Shown here: positions 1 through 9,014 of the stretch, piece after piece
Position numbering within the stretch: position 1 is the first letter of the stretch
Layout: every line of letters begins with the position of its first letter
Assembly: GCA_016210295.1 (NCBI GenBank)
Contig: JACQUM010000111.1
Span: forward strand, 1 to 24,428
Source: Chloroflexota bacterium
GTDB taxonomy: Bacteria > Chloroflexota > Dehalococcoidia > UBA6926 > JACQUM01
Direction: 5' to 3'
DNA length: 24,428 bases
Notes under the pieces: generated by a model
Seen by the model: the letters and a program-made list of their open reading frames with translations, nothing else
The model's database searches: none
Told to the model about the DNA's origin: nothing
Program-made: the position numbers and the translations under genes

Positions 1-2011
<2,011 letters not shown>

Positions 2012-2032
2012 GGCCAGGCCAAGGGGCTACCG

Positions 2033-2059
2033 CTCATGGCGAGCCCACCTTGCCATGAG
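2033..2059. repeat. Intergenic stem-loop
   Basis: CTCATGGC and GCCATGAG form a perfect 8-bp inverted repeat with an 11-base loop, just after the DUF255 stop and before the NDUFA9-like gene. No T-run follows, so it is not a canonical intrinsic terminator; an mRNA-stabilising or processing hairpin is possible. Confidence 0.4.
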
Positions 2060-2094
2060 AAGAGAGGCCTTGTTCAGATTGAGGTCACAATCAC

Positions 2095-2973
2095 ATGATC
2101 CTCGTCACGGGCGGTAGTGGGATGGTGGGAAGGAACGTCGTCCGTCGCCTTGTCCAGGAAGGCTACCCAGTGCGCATCTTCTCCCGCTCGCCAGGAGCCG
2201 CGCCCCCAGCCGGAGTCGAGGGGGTAACGGGGGATATCCGCGATCCTGAAAGCCTTCGCCGCGCCATGCGCGGGATCGAGAGCATCGTTCACCTCGTCGC
2301 TATTTTGCGGGAGCGCAGCGGTGCAACTTTCCTGAGCGTCAACGCTCAAGGGACACGGAACGCCGTGGCTGCAGCAAAAGAAGCAGGCGTCCGCCTCTTC
2401 GTCCACGTCGGCGGGGTGCGCTCCGCGCCCGACCCGCGCCGTCTCTATCCTTACTCCAAGTGGCTTGCCGAGGAAGCCATCCGGGAAAGCGGCCTGGCTT
2501 ACACGATCCTGAAGCCCTCCCTCCTCTTCGGCGACAGCCCCGGTGTCCTCGACGGCATCGCCGCTTCCCTGGAGATGACGCGCCCTTTCGCCATCCTTCC
2601 CAATGGCGGCCGCGGACGCTTCCAGCCCCTCTGGGTGGAGGACTTGACCACTTGCATCCTCCGTTGCCTCCGAAGCGAAGGCCACGTGGGGCAGACCTAC
2701 GAGCTGGGCGGACCCGAGGCCTGGACCTATACTCGGCTGGTGGAGTTGGTCGCCGGGGTGCGCAGCATGAGGCCGATCCTCTTGAGCCTTCCTTACCCGC
2801 TCCTGGTGGCCGGCGCACGTCTCCTGGGCCTGGTCCAGCGAGATCCGCTGGTCACACCGGTGGAACTACAGCAGCTCTGCATCGACAACACCACATCGCC
2901 CGACTCTGTCCGGCGGGCCTTTGGCTTCGTCCCCGCCCATCTCGAGGACCACGTCGCCTATTTGAGGAGGTAG
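2095..2973 (+). CDS. NAD(P)-binding atypical SDR, complex I NDUFA9-like
   Basis: Atypical short-chain dehydrogenase of 292 residues. The N-terminal Rossmann motif TGGSGMVG is at residues 5-12, a GDIRD segment at about 46-50, and a YPYSK (YxxxK) motif at 118-122. The family (NDUFA9-like and related NAD(P)H-binding proteins) includes complex I accessory proteins and enzymes acting on quinone, terpenoid or nucleotide-sugar-like substrates; no substrate can be assigned here. The start ATG follows a modest GAGG-type Shine-Dalgarno. It heads a + strand run with the SRPBCC and PIG-L genes (61 and 1 base gaps), which could be an operon for modifying a small lipid-like or sugar-conjugated compound; that is inference from the neighbours only. 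Confidence 0.85.
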   Translation: MILVTGGSGMVGRNVVRRLVQEGYPVRIFSRSPGAAPPAGVEGVTGDIRDPESLRRAMRGIESIVHLVAILRERSGATFLSVNAQGTRNAVAAAKEAGVRLFVHVGGVRSAPDPRRLYPYSKWLAEEAIRESGLAYTILKPSLLFGDSPGVLDGIAASLEMTRPFAILPNGGRGRFQPLWVEDLTTCILRCLRSEGHVGQTYELGGPEAWTYTRLVELVAGVRSMRPILLSLPYPLLVAGARLLGLVQRDPLVTPVELQQLCIDNTTSPDSVRRAFGFVPAHLEDHVAYLRR

Positions 2974-3034
2974 ACTCTCTCCAGGACCGCAATCGCCTTA
3001 TCTCAGAGGCCAGAAGAGACCAAGGGGGGCCGCC

Positions 3035-3487
3035 ATGGGATTACGGGACCTGACCCTCACTCAGACGATCCACATTGACGTGCCGCCGGAGCGGGTCTGG
3101 GATGTCTTCCGCCGCATCCGTGACTGGCCGCGATGGAACCGCGTCTGCCTCCGCGTGGGCTCGCTGGAGGGTGAGCCTTGGAGCATCGGATTCCGGTTTT
3201 TCATAGTCCTGCGCATGGCCGGAGTCCCCATCCCTTTCCACCCAACGGTCGTCGCGGCGGACCTGCCCCATCGGATTGCCTGGTCGTCCACCCAGTTCAC
3301 CATCACCGGACGGCACACCTTCCTCTTCCAGCCCTTCGCGGACGGCACCCGGGTCATTGACGAGAAACACTTCGCCAGCCCGATCTTCCCGGTGCGGCTC
3401 TTCTACCCCCGTCCCGTCATCGCCGCCATGTCCAAGGGATGGCTGCGCTCGCTGAAGGAAGAGGTGGAAGGGCGAGCGAAAGGATAG
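3035..3487 (+). CDS. SRPBCC (START/Bet v1-like) family protein
   Basis: A 150-residue protein with the typical SRPBCC opening: a first strand (TIHIDVPPERVWDVF) and then RDWPRWN, the usual helix-grip entry, followed by alternating strands with TGRHTFLFQPFADGTRVI and a long C-terminal helix. Such proteins bind hydrophobic ligands or act as cyclases/aromatases; no catalytic residue can be assigned. The ATG is preceded by AAGGGGGG at good spacing. One base separates its stop from the following PIG-L start, so the two are almost certainly cotranscribed and translationally coupled. Soluble, no membrane segment. Confidence 0.85.
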   Translation: MGLRDLTLTQTIHIDVPPERVWDVFRRIRDWPRWNRVCLRVGSLEGEPWSIGFRFFIVLRMAGVPIPFHPTVVAADLPHRIAWSSTQFTITGRHTFLFQPFADGTRVIDEKHFASPIFPVRLFYPRPVIAAMSKGWLRSLKEEVEGRAKG

Positions 3488-3488
3488 C

Positions 3489-4304
3489 GTGCCACAGCGA
3501 AGGCTCCTGGCTGTCTTCGCCCATCCGGACGACGAGACGTTCCTGGCGGGTCCGGTCCTTGCCCGTTACACCGTCGAGGGGGTGGATGTGCAACTGGTCT
3601 GCGCCACACCCGAGGAGCCCGTCAGCGAAGGCGGCATCGCTGCCGTTCGCCGGGCGGAGCTCCAGTGCGCCGCTGAAGCTCTGGGGATACGCCGCGTCCA
3701 CCACCTGGGCTACGGCGACTCGCCCATGAGCCCGGAGCTTGGGGCAGCTCCGGGGGCGCTGGTCGCTGCGCCCCAGGAAGAAGTCGTCGAGCGGGTGCTC
3801 AAGGTCATGGAGGAGGTGAAGCCCCAGGTGGTCATCACCGATTCCGCCTACGGCGCCTACGGTCACCCGGACCACGTCCTGATGCACCGGGCCACTGCCT
3901 CCGCATTCGCACAGTATGCGGCCAGCGCCGGGGCGACTCAGAAGCTCTATGCGCTCGCCTACCCCATGCCCCTGGTCCGGCTCAACGTCCGACTCCTTCG
4001 CCTCTGGGGCGTCCCCGTCTCGCGTCTTGGCCTTCGAGGCGAGGTCGATCTTCCTCAGATCATCCGCGAGGACTATCCGATCTCGGCGCGTCTGGACGTG
4101 CGCTCTTATGTGCGTTACCGCAAGGAGGCGGGCCGCTGCCACCGGAGCCAGATCGCCGCCGCGCCTTTACCCCTCAAGCTTCTCGAAGCCTCGCCCGTCT
4201 GGTTCCAAACGCGTCTCTTCGGCCACCTGCACCTGACGCGCCTCCATCCCCCCCATGCTCCCGGACCTCGCGAGACGGACCTCTTCGCGGGAACTGTCGT
4301 CTGA
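3489..4304 (+). CDS. PIG-L family LmbE-like deacetylase
   Basis: Zinc-dependent N-acetylglucosaminyl deacetylase family (PIG-L, MshB, BshB, LmbE). The signature AHPDDE is at residues 11-16, supplying metal ligands His12 and Asp15 and the catalytic Asp14; the second zinc site is GHPDH at 125-129. Length 271 aa is normal. Translation begins at a GTG two bases after the SRPBCC stop, since the AHPDDE motif must lie close to the N-terminus. Family members deacetylate GlcNAc-linked molecules such as thiol cofactor precursors or lipid-linked sugars. Nothing nearby encodes a mycothiol or bacillithiol ligase, so the substrate is unknown. Its 3' end faces the SnoaL-like gene across 66 bases. Confidence 0.9.
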   Translation: MPQRRLLAVFAHPDDETFLAGPVLARYTVEGVDVQLVCATPEEPVSEGGIAAVRRAELQCAAEALGIRRVHHLGYGDSPMSPELGAAPGALVAAPQEEVVERVLKVMEEVKPQVVITDSAYGAYGHPDHVLMHRATASAFAQYAASAGATQKLYALAYPMPLVRLNVRLLRLWGVPVSRLGLRGEVDLPQIIREDYPISARLDVRSYVRYRKEAGRCHRSQIAAAPLPLKLLEASPVWFQTRLFGHLHLTRLHPPHAPGPRETDLFAGTVV

Positions 4305-4370
4305 CGGCGCCGTGCGGACTTCGACGGAAGTGGCCGCTGCCTTGCATTTCCGGGCGGCGAAAGCGGCTTC

Positions 4371-4835
4371 TCACCTTTTTTCCCGAAGGAAAGGCGCGCG
4401 GAGCACCGCCCATGCCAGCGGCCAGAGGCCAAGCTGCCACGCAAACTGGAGACGCCGTATTCGGGCATGGATGCGCACCACCCGTCCCTCCGCGAAGCGG
4501 AAAACGACGGTGTTGGGGCCCACATCAATGCGGTGCCTCGTGGAAGGCACAGGAGCAAGCCCCGCCGTGTGGAGCTCCCCGGTGTGTGTGCCGCGGACCC
4601 TCTCCACCAACGTCACCTCATCCCCGTGAGCAGTGAGAGTCAGCCGCTCGGTCTCCAGGTCTGGAAAGGCATACCAGAAGGCGGCGACGCTTTCCCGCCA
4701 GGCCTGAGCGCCACGCAAAGGACGCAAGGCCAGACCGATGGCGATAAGGTCATGATCAACGTAGCGTGAGGCCGACTCCAGGTCCCGCCTTGCCAGGGCG
4801 TCGAGGAACCCCTGGGCCTCCTCTAGAATTGTCAC
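4371..4835 (-). CDS. SnoaL/NTF2-like fold protein
   Basis: A 154-residue protein with the NTF2-like layout: N-terminal helices (EEAQGFLDALARRDLESASRYV), an AFPDLETERLTL strand, then VRGTHTGELHTAG and RHRIDVGPNTVVFRFAEGRVVRIHAR, which closely follows the SnoaL-like polyketide cyclase/ester cyclase pattern. A hydrophobic, Trp-rich tail (about 130-148) is longer than usual. The start is a GTG with a GGGGGA Shine-Dalgarno. It lies 45 bases downstream of the VOC gene on the same strand and is probably cotranscribed. No substrate can be deduced. Confidence 0.8.
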   Translation of the reverse strand: MTILEEAQGFLDALARRDLESASRYVDHDLIAIGLALRPLRGAQAWRESVAAFWYAFPDLETERLTLTAHGDEVTLVERVRGTHTGELHTAGLAPVPSTRHRIDVGPNTVVFRFAEGRVVRIHARIRRLQFAWQLGLWPLAWAVLRAPFLREKR

Positions 4836-4880
4836 GCCGTCCCCCCACCACAGGGCTCCTCGCCGGAGCAGAATGCTGGA

Positions 4881-5267
4881 TTACCTTCGTTCGATGAGCT
4901 GGATCAGCACTCCATGGGTGGAGCCCGGATGGACGAAGGGGGCGCCCGCCTCCGGCTCCACGGGGATGGTTCGTATCCCCTGTCCCTCGAAGGTCTTCAT
5001 GGCCTCTGAAACATCGGCCACCGCCAGGGCGATGAGGTACAGCCCTTCGCCACGCCGGCTCAGGAACCGCCCGACCGGCGTCTCCGCGCCCAGGGGCTCC
5101 ACCAGCTCCAGGTAGTGTCCGGAACCGAGGTTGAAGAAAGCCTGGTTCACCCCCTGAGAGGCCATCTTGGCCCGTCGGTCCAGCTTCAGACCCAGCTTCT
5201 CGTAGGTGGGAATGGCCTGCTCCAGGCTGTTGACCGCGATGATGACGTGGTCGATCCACTTGAACAT
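4881..5267 (-). CDS. VOC (glyoxalase/epimerase-like) family protein
   Basis: A 128-residue single-module pair of the vicinal-oxygen-chelate fold, most like methylmalonyl-CoA epimerase in overall layout: DHVIIAV at 6-12, GSGHYLELVEP at 48-58, GEGLYLIALAV at 73-83 and the C-terminal HGVLIQLIE. Likely ligands are His7, Glu54 and Glu126. The third metal ligand, a His normally in the GEGxHHIA segment, is replaced (GEGLYLIA), so canonical epimerase activity is doubtful. The frame stays open far upstream, but the start is placed at the ATG at 5267, which has an AAGGGGAG Shine-Dalgarno; the upstream extension is antisense to the cupin gene. Confidence 0.85.
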   Translation of the reverse strand: MFKWIDHVIIAVNSLEQAIPTYEKLGLKLDRRAKMASQGVNQAFFNLGSGHYLELVEPLGAETPVGRFLSRRGEGLYLIALAVADVSEAMKTFEGQGIRTIPVEPEAGAPFVHPGSTHGVLIQLIERR

Positions 5268-5313
5268 CTCTCCCCTTCCCTTCCCGATGCCCGAATCGCT
5301 GCGCCCTGTGGCG

Positions 5314-5319
5314 ATTATA
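5314..5319 (-). promoter_or_regulatory. -10 box for the VOC-SnoaL pair
   Basis: A perfect TATAAT on the - strand lies about 47 bases upstream of the VOC start, in the short gap between divergent genes. No convincing -35 is seen at 16-18 bases, so it is only a likely promoter. Confidence 0.45.
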
Positions 5320-5336
5320 GAGCCGGAGGCGCTACT

Positions 5337-5690
5337 ATGGAGACCTACACGGAGGCTCGTTGCATGTCCTTTTACGACCCTGGGCAGAGGGACTTCAAAG
5401 AGATCGCGCCCGGCGTGACCATCCGCACCTTCTGGGGCGACAAAGTCTTGCTCTCTCTGGTGGACATCCGCCCCGGGGCAACGGTGCCCCTTCATACGCA
5501 CCCGCACGAGCAGGCGGGTATCGTTCTCGCGGGAGAGCTGGAGATGACCATTGGAAAAGAGACGAAGGCTCTCAAGGCCGGCGCGGTGTACGTCGTGCCC
5601 GGCGGCGTGGGCCACTCCGTCCAAAACGTGAGGGTCCCCACGCGAGCCCTGGACATCTTCAGCCCCGTCCGCGAGGAATACAAGTACTAA
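5337..5690 (+). CDS. Small cupin-domain protein
   Basis: A 117-residue single-domain cupin. Cupin motif 1 is PGATVPLHTHPHEQAGIVLA, with metal ligands His53, His55 and Gln59 or Glu58; motif 2 ends in PGGVGHSVQN with His93. Such proteins bind Fe, Mn or Zn and act as dioxygenases, isomerases or binding proteins; the short length fits the simple bicupin-half type. Two starts have a GGAGG at good spacing: ATG 5337 (chosen) and ATG 5364, which would begin MSFYDPGQ. The next gene, an MFS transporter, begins five bases after the stop, so the cupin may handle the transported compound. Confidence 0.85.
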   Translation: METYTEARCMSFYDPGQRDFKEIAPGVTIRTFWGDKVLLSLVDIRPGATVPLHTHPHEQAGIVLAGELEMTIGKETKALKAGAVYVVPGGVGHSVQNVRVPTRALDIFSPVREEYKY

Positions 5691-5695
5691 CGGCG

Positions 5696-6994
5696 ATGAA
5701 ACAGGCAGCGCAGCTAACAGGCTCCCTTCCCGTCCCCCCCACCCGGAGACCTTTTTACGGATGGCGGCTCGCCGCCGTCGCCGGGTTCGTGCTGGCCCTG
5801 GTCAACACGCCGGTCTTCTATGGTCTCGGCGCCTTCTTCGTGGGGATGGAGCGGGAGTTCGGCTGGAGCCGCACGCTCATCTCCGGGGCCTTCGCCCTCT
5901 CCTCCGTCGAAGGGGCAATCATTGGCCCCATCGCGGGTTATCTCATCGACCGGCTCGGCTCGCGCCGCCTGGCCCTCATCGGTCTCCTTATATACGGCAT
6001 CGGCCTCCTCCTTTTCAGCCTGACCAAAGACGTGGTCACCTTCTACCTCTTCTTCCTGCTCGTTACCGTCGGGACAGGTCTGGGAGGCTGGCTACCGATG
6101 CTCACGGTGGTGAACAACTGGTTCGTCCGTCGCAGGGCGATGGCTATGGCCGTCGCCCTGGTGGGAGGCAGCCTCGGCGGTGCGCTGGTCCCGGCGCTGG
6201 CCTGGTCCATCAATTCCTTCGGGTGGCGCCCCACGGCCGCGGGGATCGGGGTGTCTATCTTGATCATCGCCGTGCCGCTCACGCGGCTCATCCGGAACCG
6301 CCCCGAGGAGTACGGGCAGCGGCCCGACGGCGATCCGGCAACGGCACCTTCGGGAGCGGCGGAAGCGCCCCGGGCCACCGCGACTGACAAGGCCGGGCCA
6401 CAATCGCCGGACCTGACGGTGGCCCAGGCGGTGCGGACCCGCGCCTTCTGGCTCATCGCTATGGCCCACGGGCTCTCGGCCATGGCGACCGTTGCCCTCT
6501 CCGTCCACGCCATCCCCCTGCTCGCGGACTCTGGGCTCTCTCTGGAGATGGCGGGGACGGTGGTGTTCGTCTACACCATTGTGGGAGGGGTGTTCCAGCT
6601 CGTGGGCGGTTACCTGGGAGACCGGATACCCAAACCTCTTGCCATCTTCGTCTTCGCCACCTGTCAGACGGCAGGCGTCCTTCTGCTCGCCCTGACCCAA
6701 GGCCTCGTCTTCGCCTTCCTCTTCGCCGTTCTCTACGGCATAGGCTTCGGTGGGCGGGTCCCGCTCCTGACCGCCATCCGAGGCGACTACTTTGGCCGGA
6801 GGAGCTTCGCCACCATCATGGGTCTCTCAGGAATACCCATGACCGCGCTCATTCTCGGTGGGCCTCTCTTCGCCGGCTACATCTACGATACGACCGGCAC
6901 CTATGTTCCCGCGCTCTTTGCTCTCGCCGCCCTGAACTTCCTCGGCGGGATCGCCATCCTGTTTGCGGGAAAGCCCAAGGTCGGGGCACGTTGA
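5696..6994 (+). CDS. MFS transporter, OFA/monocarboxylate-like
   Basis: A 432-residue major facilitator with about 12 hydrophobic segments. It opens PFYGWRLAAVAGFVLAL, and contains YLIDRLGSRRLALIG (motif A region after TM2) and NNWFVRRRAMAMAVALVGGSLGG in TM4-5, which is characteristic of the oxalate:formate antiporter/monocarboxylate porter group. A hydrophilic loop rich in Ala/Pro (about 205-240) separates the two six-helix halves. The start ATG lies five bases after the cupin stop; the frame is open much further upstream, but that stretch overlaps the cupin out of frame. Probably exports or imports a small carboxylate; the actual substrate is unknown. Confidence 0.88.
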   Translation: MKQAAQLTGSLPVPPTRRPFYGWRLAAVAGFVLALVNTPVFYGLGAFFVGMEREFGWSRTLISGAFALSSVEGAIIGPIAGYLIDRLGSRRLALIGLLIYGIGLLLFSLTKDVVTFYLFFLLVTVGTGLGGWLPMLTVVNNWFVRRRAMAMAVALVGGSLGGALVPALAWSINSFGWRPTAAGIGVSILIIAVPLTRLIRNRPEEYGQRPDGDPATAPSGAAEAPRATATDKAGPQSPDLTVAQAVRTRAFWLIAMAHGLSAMATVALSVHAIPLLADSGLSLEMAGTVVFVYTIVGGVFQLVGGYLGDRIPKPLAIFVFATCQTAGVLLLALTQGLVFAFLFAVLYGIGFGGRVPLLTAIRGDYFGRRSFATIMGLSGIPMTALILGGPLFAGYIYDTTGTYVPALFALAALNFLGGIAILFAGKPKVGAR

Positions 6995-7194
6995 CAGCTG
7001 GCTTTGCAGGGCGTGACGAACTCAGCGCAGCGAGCCACCGTATACAGAAGCCAGAGTCAACGCACCTTTGTCGTTTCGAGCGAGTCTTCGAGCGAAGCAA
7101 TCTGGCGGGGTGGGGGCTATCCCTACAGTGGGCCATTCGTGTGGATGGCAGGCGCAGAGAGGCTTCTGCCAAACTTCTTGCCAAGCTCCCACAC
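6995..7194. other. Intergenic region with a dispersed-repeat-like segment
   Basis: About 200 bases without a credible gene between the MFS gene and the tRNA. It contains TTCGAGCGA twice as a 9-bp direct repeat (7075-7083 and 7087-7095), followed by AGCAATCTGGCGGGG. This resembles the short interspersed sequences that occur between genes in many bacterial genomes. There is no second copy in this window. Confidence 0.35.
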
Positions 7195-7269
7195 TGGTGG
7201 GCCCGGCAGGGTTCGAACCTGCGACCCTCCGGTTATGAGCCGGGTGCTCTGCCGCTGAGCTACGGGCCC
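7195..7269 (-). tRNA. tRNA with CAU anticodon (elongator Met or Ile2)
   Basis: Complete cloverleaf on the - strand: 7-bp acceptor stem GGGCCCG/CGGGCCC, D stem GCTC/GAGC, anticodon loop CTCATAA (anticodon CAU), T arm GCAGG-TTCGAAC-CCTGC, discriminator A and an encoded CCA (7195-7197). Position 1:72 is a normal G-C pair, so it is not the initiator tRNA, which has a mismatch there. Pair 27-43 in the anticodon stem is a C-A mismatch. Whether it is elongator Met or the lysidine-modified Ile tRNA cannot be decided by eye. Confidence 0.93.
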
Positions 7270-7277
7270 GCGCCTGC

Positions 7278-7283
7278 ATTATA
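7278..7283 (-). promoter_or_regulatory. -10 box of the tRNA promoter
   Basis: TATAAT on the - strand ends nine bases before the mature tRNA 5' end, placing transcription initiation almost at the tRNA start. No clear -35 is visible in the GC-rich stretch upstream. Confidence 0.5.
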
Positions 7284-7318
7284 CCCGTCCCCTCGCCGCG
7301 GAGCGGCGCTCCTTCCCT

Positions 7319-7324
7319 TATGAT
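7319..7324 (+). promoter_or_regulatory. -10 box close to the SprT-like start codon
   Basis: TATGAT ends six bases before the ATG of the SprT-like gene. Initiation about seven bases downstream would fall on the ATG itself, giving a leaderless mRNA. No Shine-Dalgarno lies in between. Confidence 0.4.
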
Positions 7325-7330
7325 GGTGCC

Positions 7331-7831
7331 ATGCCCCTGAGCGACTACGCCCGCTCCAACCGCTACGACCGCTACGACCTGACCACGCCGGAAGCGGCTG
7401 TGGCCGCCACTCACGCCCTACTCGCCGCCACCAGCGCAACGGACCGGACCACGGCCGGATCGGCGTTGCTGTCGAGCCTTTCCGAGGCTGCCGGAGTGGA
7501 GTGCCCGCGTCTCCTCGTCCTCGACCGACCCCGCCCCTCCCGGCGCCGGGAAGGACGCCTGGTCTATCAGAAGCTGGGGACGTACAGCCCGCGCACGCAC
7601 ACCATCCGCATTTACAACAAGACGGCCCAGCGGGAGCTTACCGTGGCGCCGCGGACCCTCCTGGAGACCCTGGTCCACGAGCTGATACACCACTGGGACT
7701 TTCGCGTCTTGAAGCTCCGCCGGTCCCTTCACACGTCGGGGTTCTACCACCGCCTCGGCCACCTCAAGAGAGCGCTGTTGGCTGGCGCGGAGGGGAAAGC
7801 GCCGCTTCAGTACCCGCGGTCAGGGTCATAG
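7331..7831 (+). CDS. SprT-like zinc metallopeptidase-fold protein
   Basis: A 166-residue protein with the zinc-binding motif HELIH at 116-120 (HExxH), continuing HWDFR, and a downstream His-rich segment TSGFYHRLGHL (135-145) that supplies the third ligand as in SprT/Spartan-like proteins. Upstream strands read TYSPRTHTIRIYNKTA, the usual lead-in to the HExxH helix. Bacterial members are poorly characterised; eukaryotic SPRTN degrades DNA-protein crosslinks. The start appears leaderless. Its last 25 bases overlap the 3' end of the convergent hydroxyacid dehydrogenase gene. Confidence 0.8.
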   Translation: MPLSDYARSNRYDRYDLTTPEAAVAATHALLAATSATDRTTAGSALLSSLSEAAGVECPRLLVLDRPRPSRRREGRLVYQKLGTYSPRTHTIRIYNKTAQRELTVAPRTLLETLVHELIHHWDFRVLKLRRSLHTSGFYHRLGHLKRALLAGAEGKAPLQYPRSGS

Positions 7832-8820
7832 ATGTTCAGGAGGGGCCGGCCGTCCAGGTAGCGGCCTAGGTTGTCGAGGAAAACTTTCACGGCGCGCTCC
7901 TGATAGTCCGGCATCGCACCGGCGATGTGCGGCGTGATGAGCACGTTGGGCATCCGCCACAGGGGGCTCGCCGATGAGAGGGGCTCCTGCTCGAACACGT
8001 CCAGCACGGCCCCCGCGATCCGTCCTTGGCGCAAAGCGCGCACCAGGGCTTCCTCGTCCACCACCCCTCCGCGCGCGACGTTGATCAGACAGGCGCCCGG
8101 CTTCATCATGGCCAGCTCCTGCTCGCCGATCAGGTGGTGCGACTCGGCGGTATGAGGGAGGGAGAGGACCAGATAGTCGCTCTCCGCCAGCAGGCGGGGA
8201 AGGTCGGCGGAGGGCAGAAGGAGGTCCGCCAGGCCGGAGAGTTCCTGCGGCGCGGTCACGGAGCGACGCGTCGCCAGGACTCGCATCTCCAACGCCTTGC
8301 AGAGCCGAGCGACTCGCTCGCCCACGCGTCCCATCCCCACGATACCCACGGTCTTCCCCGCCGCATGCTCAGGGACGTACCGGCTCCAACGTCGGGCCAC
8401 CTGCCCCCGGAGCGCGGGGAGGAAGCCCTTTGCCAACGCCAGGATGCCAGCGATGACAAACTCGGCGATGACGTCGGCGGCCATGCCCGCCGCGGTCGTG
8501 ACGACGATGTCCCTTCGCGCCTGGAGCTCTGAAGTCATCGCCACATCGGCGCCCGCGCTGATGAGCTGCACCCACTTCAGGCGAGGGGCCTGGGTGATTG
8601 GGATACTCCTCGGCAGCCGCGACGTGAGAAGGGCGTCCGCTTCCTGAAAGAGAGGCCGGAGCTCGTCCGGAAAGAGGAAGGGGGGAGCAGGAAGGGGCGG
8701 CGCGGGGACTGAACCGTCGAGAGGGTTCAGCAGGCGCACCCGGTGGTCGGCCTCGGCGATAGTCTGAAGGAGGGCCGACGGCATTCCCCAGCCGACGAGA
8801 ACGTTCACGCTCTTCAGCAA
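7807..8820 (-). CDS. D-isomer-specific 2-hydroxyacid dehydrogenase
   Basis: NAD(P)-dependent reduction of 2-keto acids. Visible elements from the chosen start: the catalytic-domain strand VLVGWG, the nucleotide-binding GMGRVG at about 162-167, catalytic Arg in NVARGGVVDEEAL (about 250), Glu in FEQEPL (about 279) and His in TPHIAG (about 298). After the second beta strand the sequence is VLATRRS; basic residues in place of an acidic one suggest NADP(H), as in glyoxylate/hydroxypyruvate reductases. The frame extends to an ATG at 8859, but that codon has no Shine-Dalgarno and overlaps a possible -10 (TAGAAT on the - strand, 8858-8863). The TTG at 8820 follows AAGGAGG at short spacing and is preferred; GTG 8808 is a third possibility. 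Confidence 0.9.
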   Translation of the reverse strand: MLKSVNVLVGWGMPSALLQTIAEADHRVRLLNPLDGSVPAPPLPAPPFLFPDELRPLFQEADALLTSRLPRSIPITQAPRLKWVQLISAGADVAMTSELQARRDIVVTTAAGMAADVIAEFVIAGILALAKGFLPALRGQVARRWSRYVPEHAAGKTVGIVGMGRVGERVARLCKALEMRVLATRRSVTAPQELSGLADLLLPSADLPRLLAESDYLVLSLPHTAESHHLIGEQELAMMKPGACLINVARGGVVDEEALVRALRQGRIAGAVLDVFEQEPLSSASPLWRMPNVLITPHIAGAMPDYQERAVKVFLDNLGRYLDGRPLLNIYDPDRGY

Positions 8821-8893
8821 CCTGCCTCCTTCTTCGCTTCGCAAGACGTTCTCTCTCATTCTAGCCAGGACATTGCGGGGGTTCAGCGAACGA

Positions 8894-8923
8894 TTGACAA
8901 TTCTCCCCTCCCAGGCGTATTCT
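8894..8923 (+). promoter_or_regulatory. Sigma70-type promoter for the tandem SDR genes
   Basis: A perfect TTGACA (8894-8899), an 18-base spacer and TATTCT (8918-8923) lie about 90 bases upstream of the first SDR start. A strong inverted repeat follows about where transcription should start. Confidence 0.65.
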
Positions 8924-8938
8924 CCCGACGGTCTGACC

Positions 8939-8957
8939 GCCGTAAGGTTCTTACGGC
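8939..8957. promoter_or_regulatory. Perfect inverted repeat in the SDR leader
   Basis: GCCGTAAG-GTT-CTTACGGC is an 8-bp perfect stem with a 3-base loop, starting 15 bases after the -10 box. A smaller stem, CGGT-CTG-ACCG, lies just before it. No T-run follows. It may be a repressor operator or an RNA hairpin controlling the SDR genes. Confidence 0.5.
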
Positions 8958-9014
8958 AGTCTCGTCCGGGGGCTTATCCGGAATCGCGTTACCATACGAA
9001 AGGGAGGGAGAGGC

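Noticed and set aside
5268..5624. N-terminal extension of the VOC protein to 247 residues
   Set aside because: The added part is antisense to the cupin gene and unlike any VOC protein; the ATG at 5267 has a good Shine-Dalgarno and begins the domain.
5360..5695. N-terminal extension of the first MFS transporter to 544 residues
   Set aside because: It overlaps the cupin gene out of frame and is low-complexity Arg/Gly/Pro sequence, not a membrane protein start.
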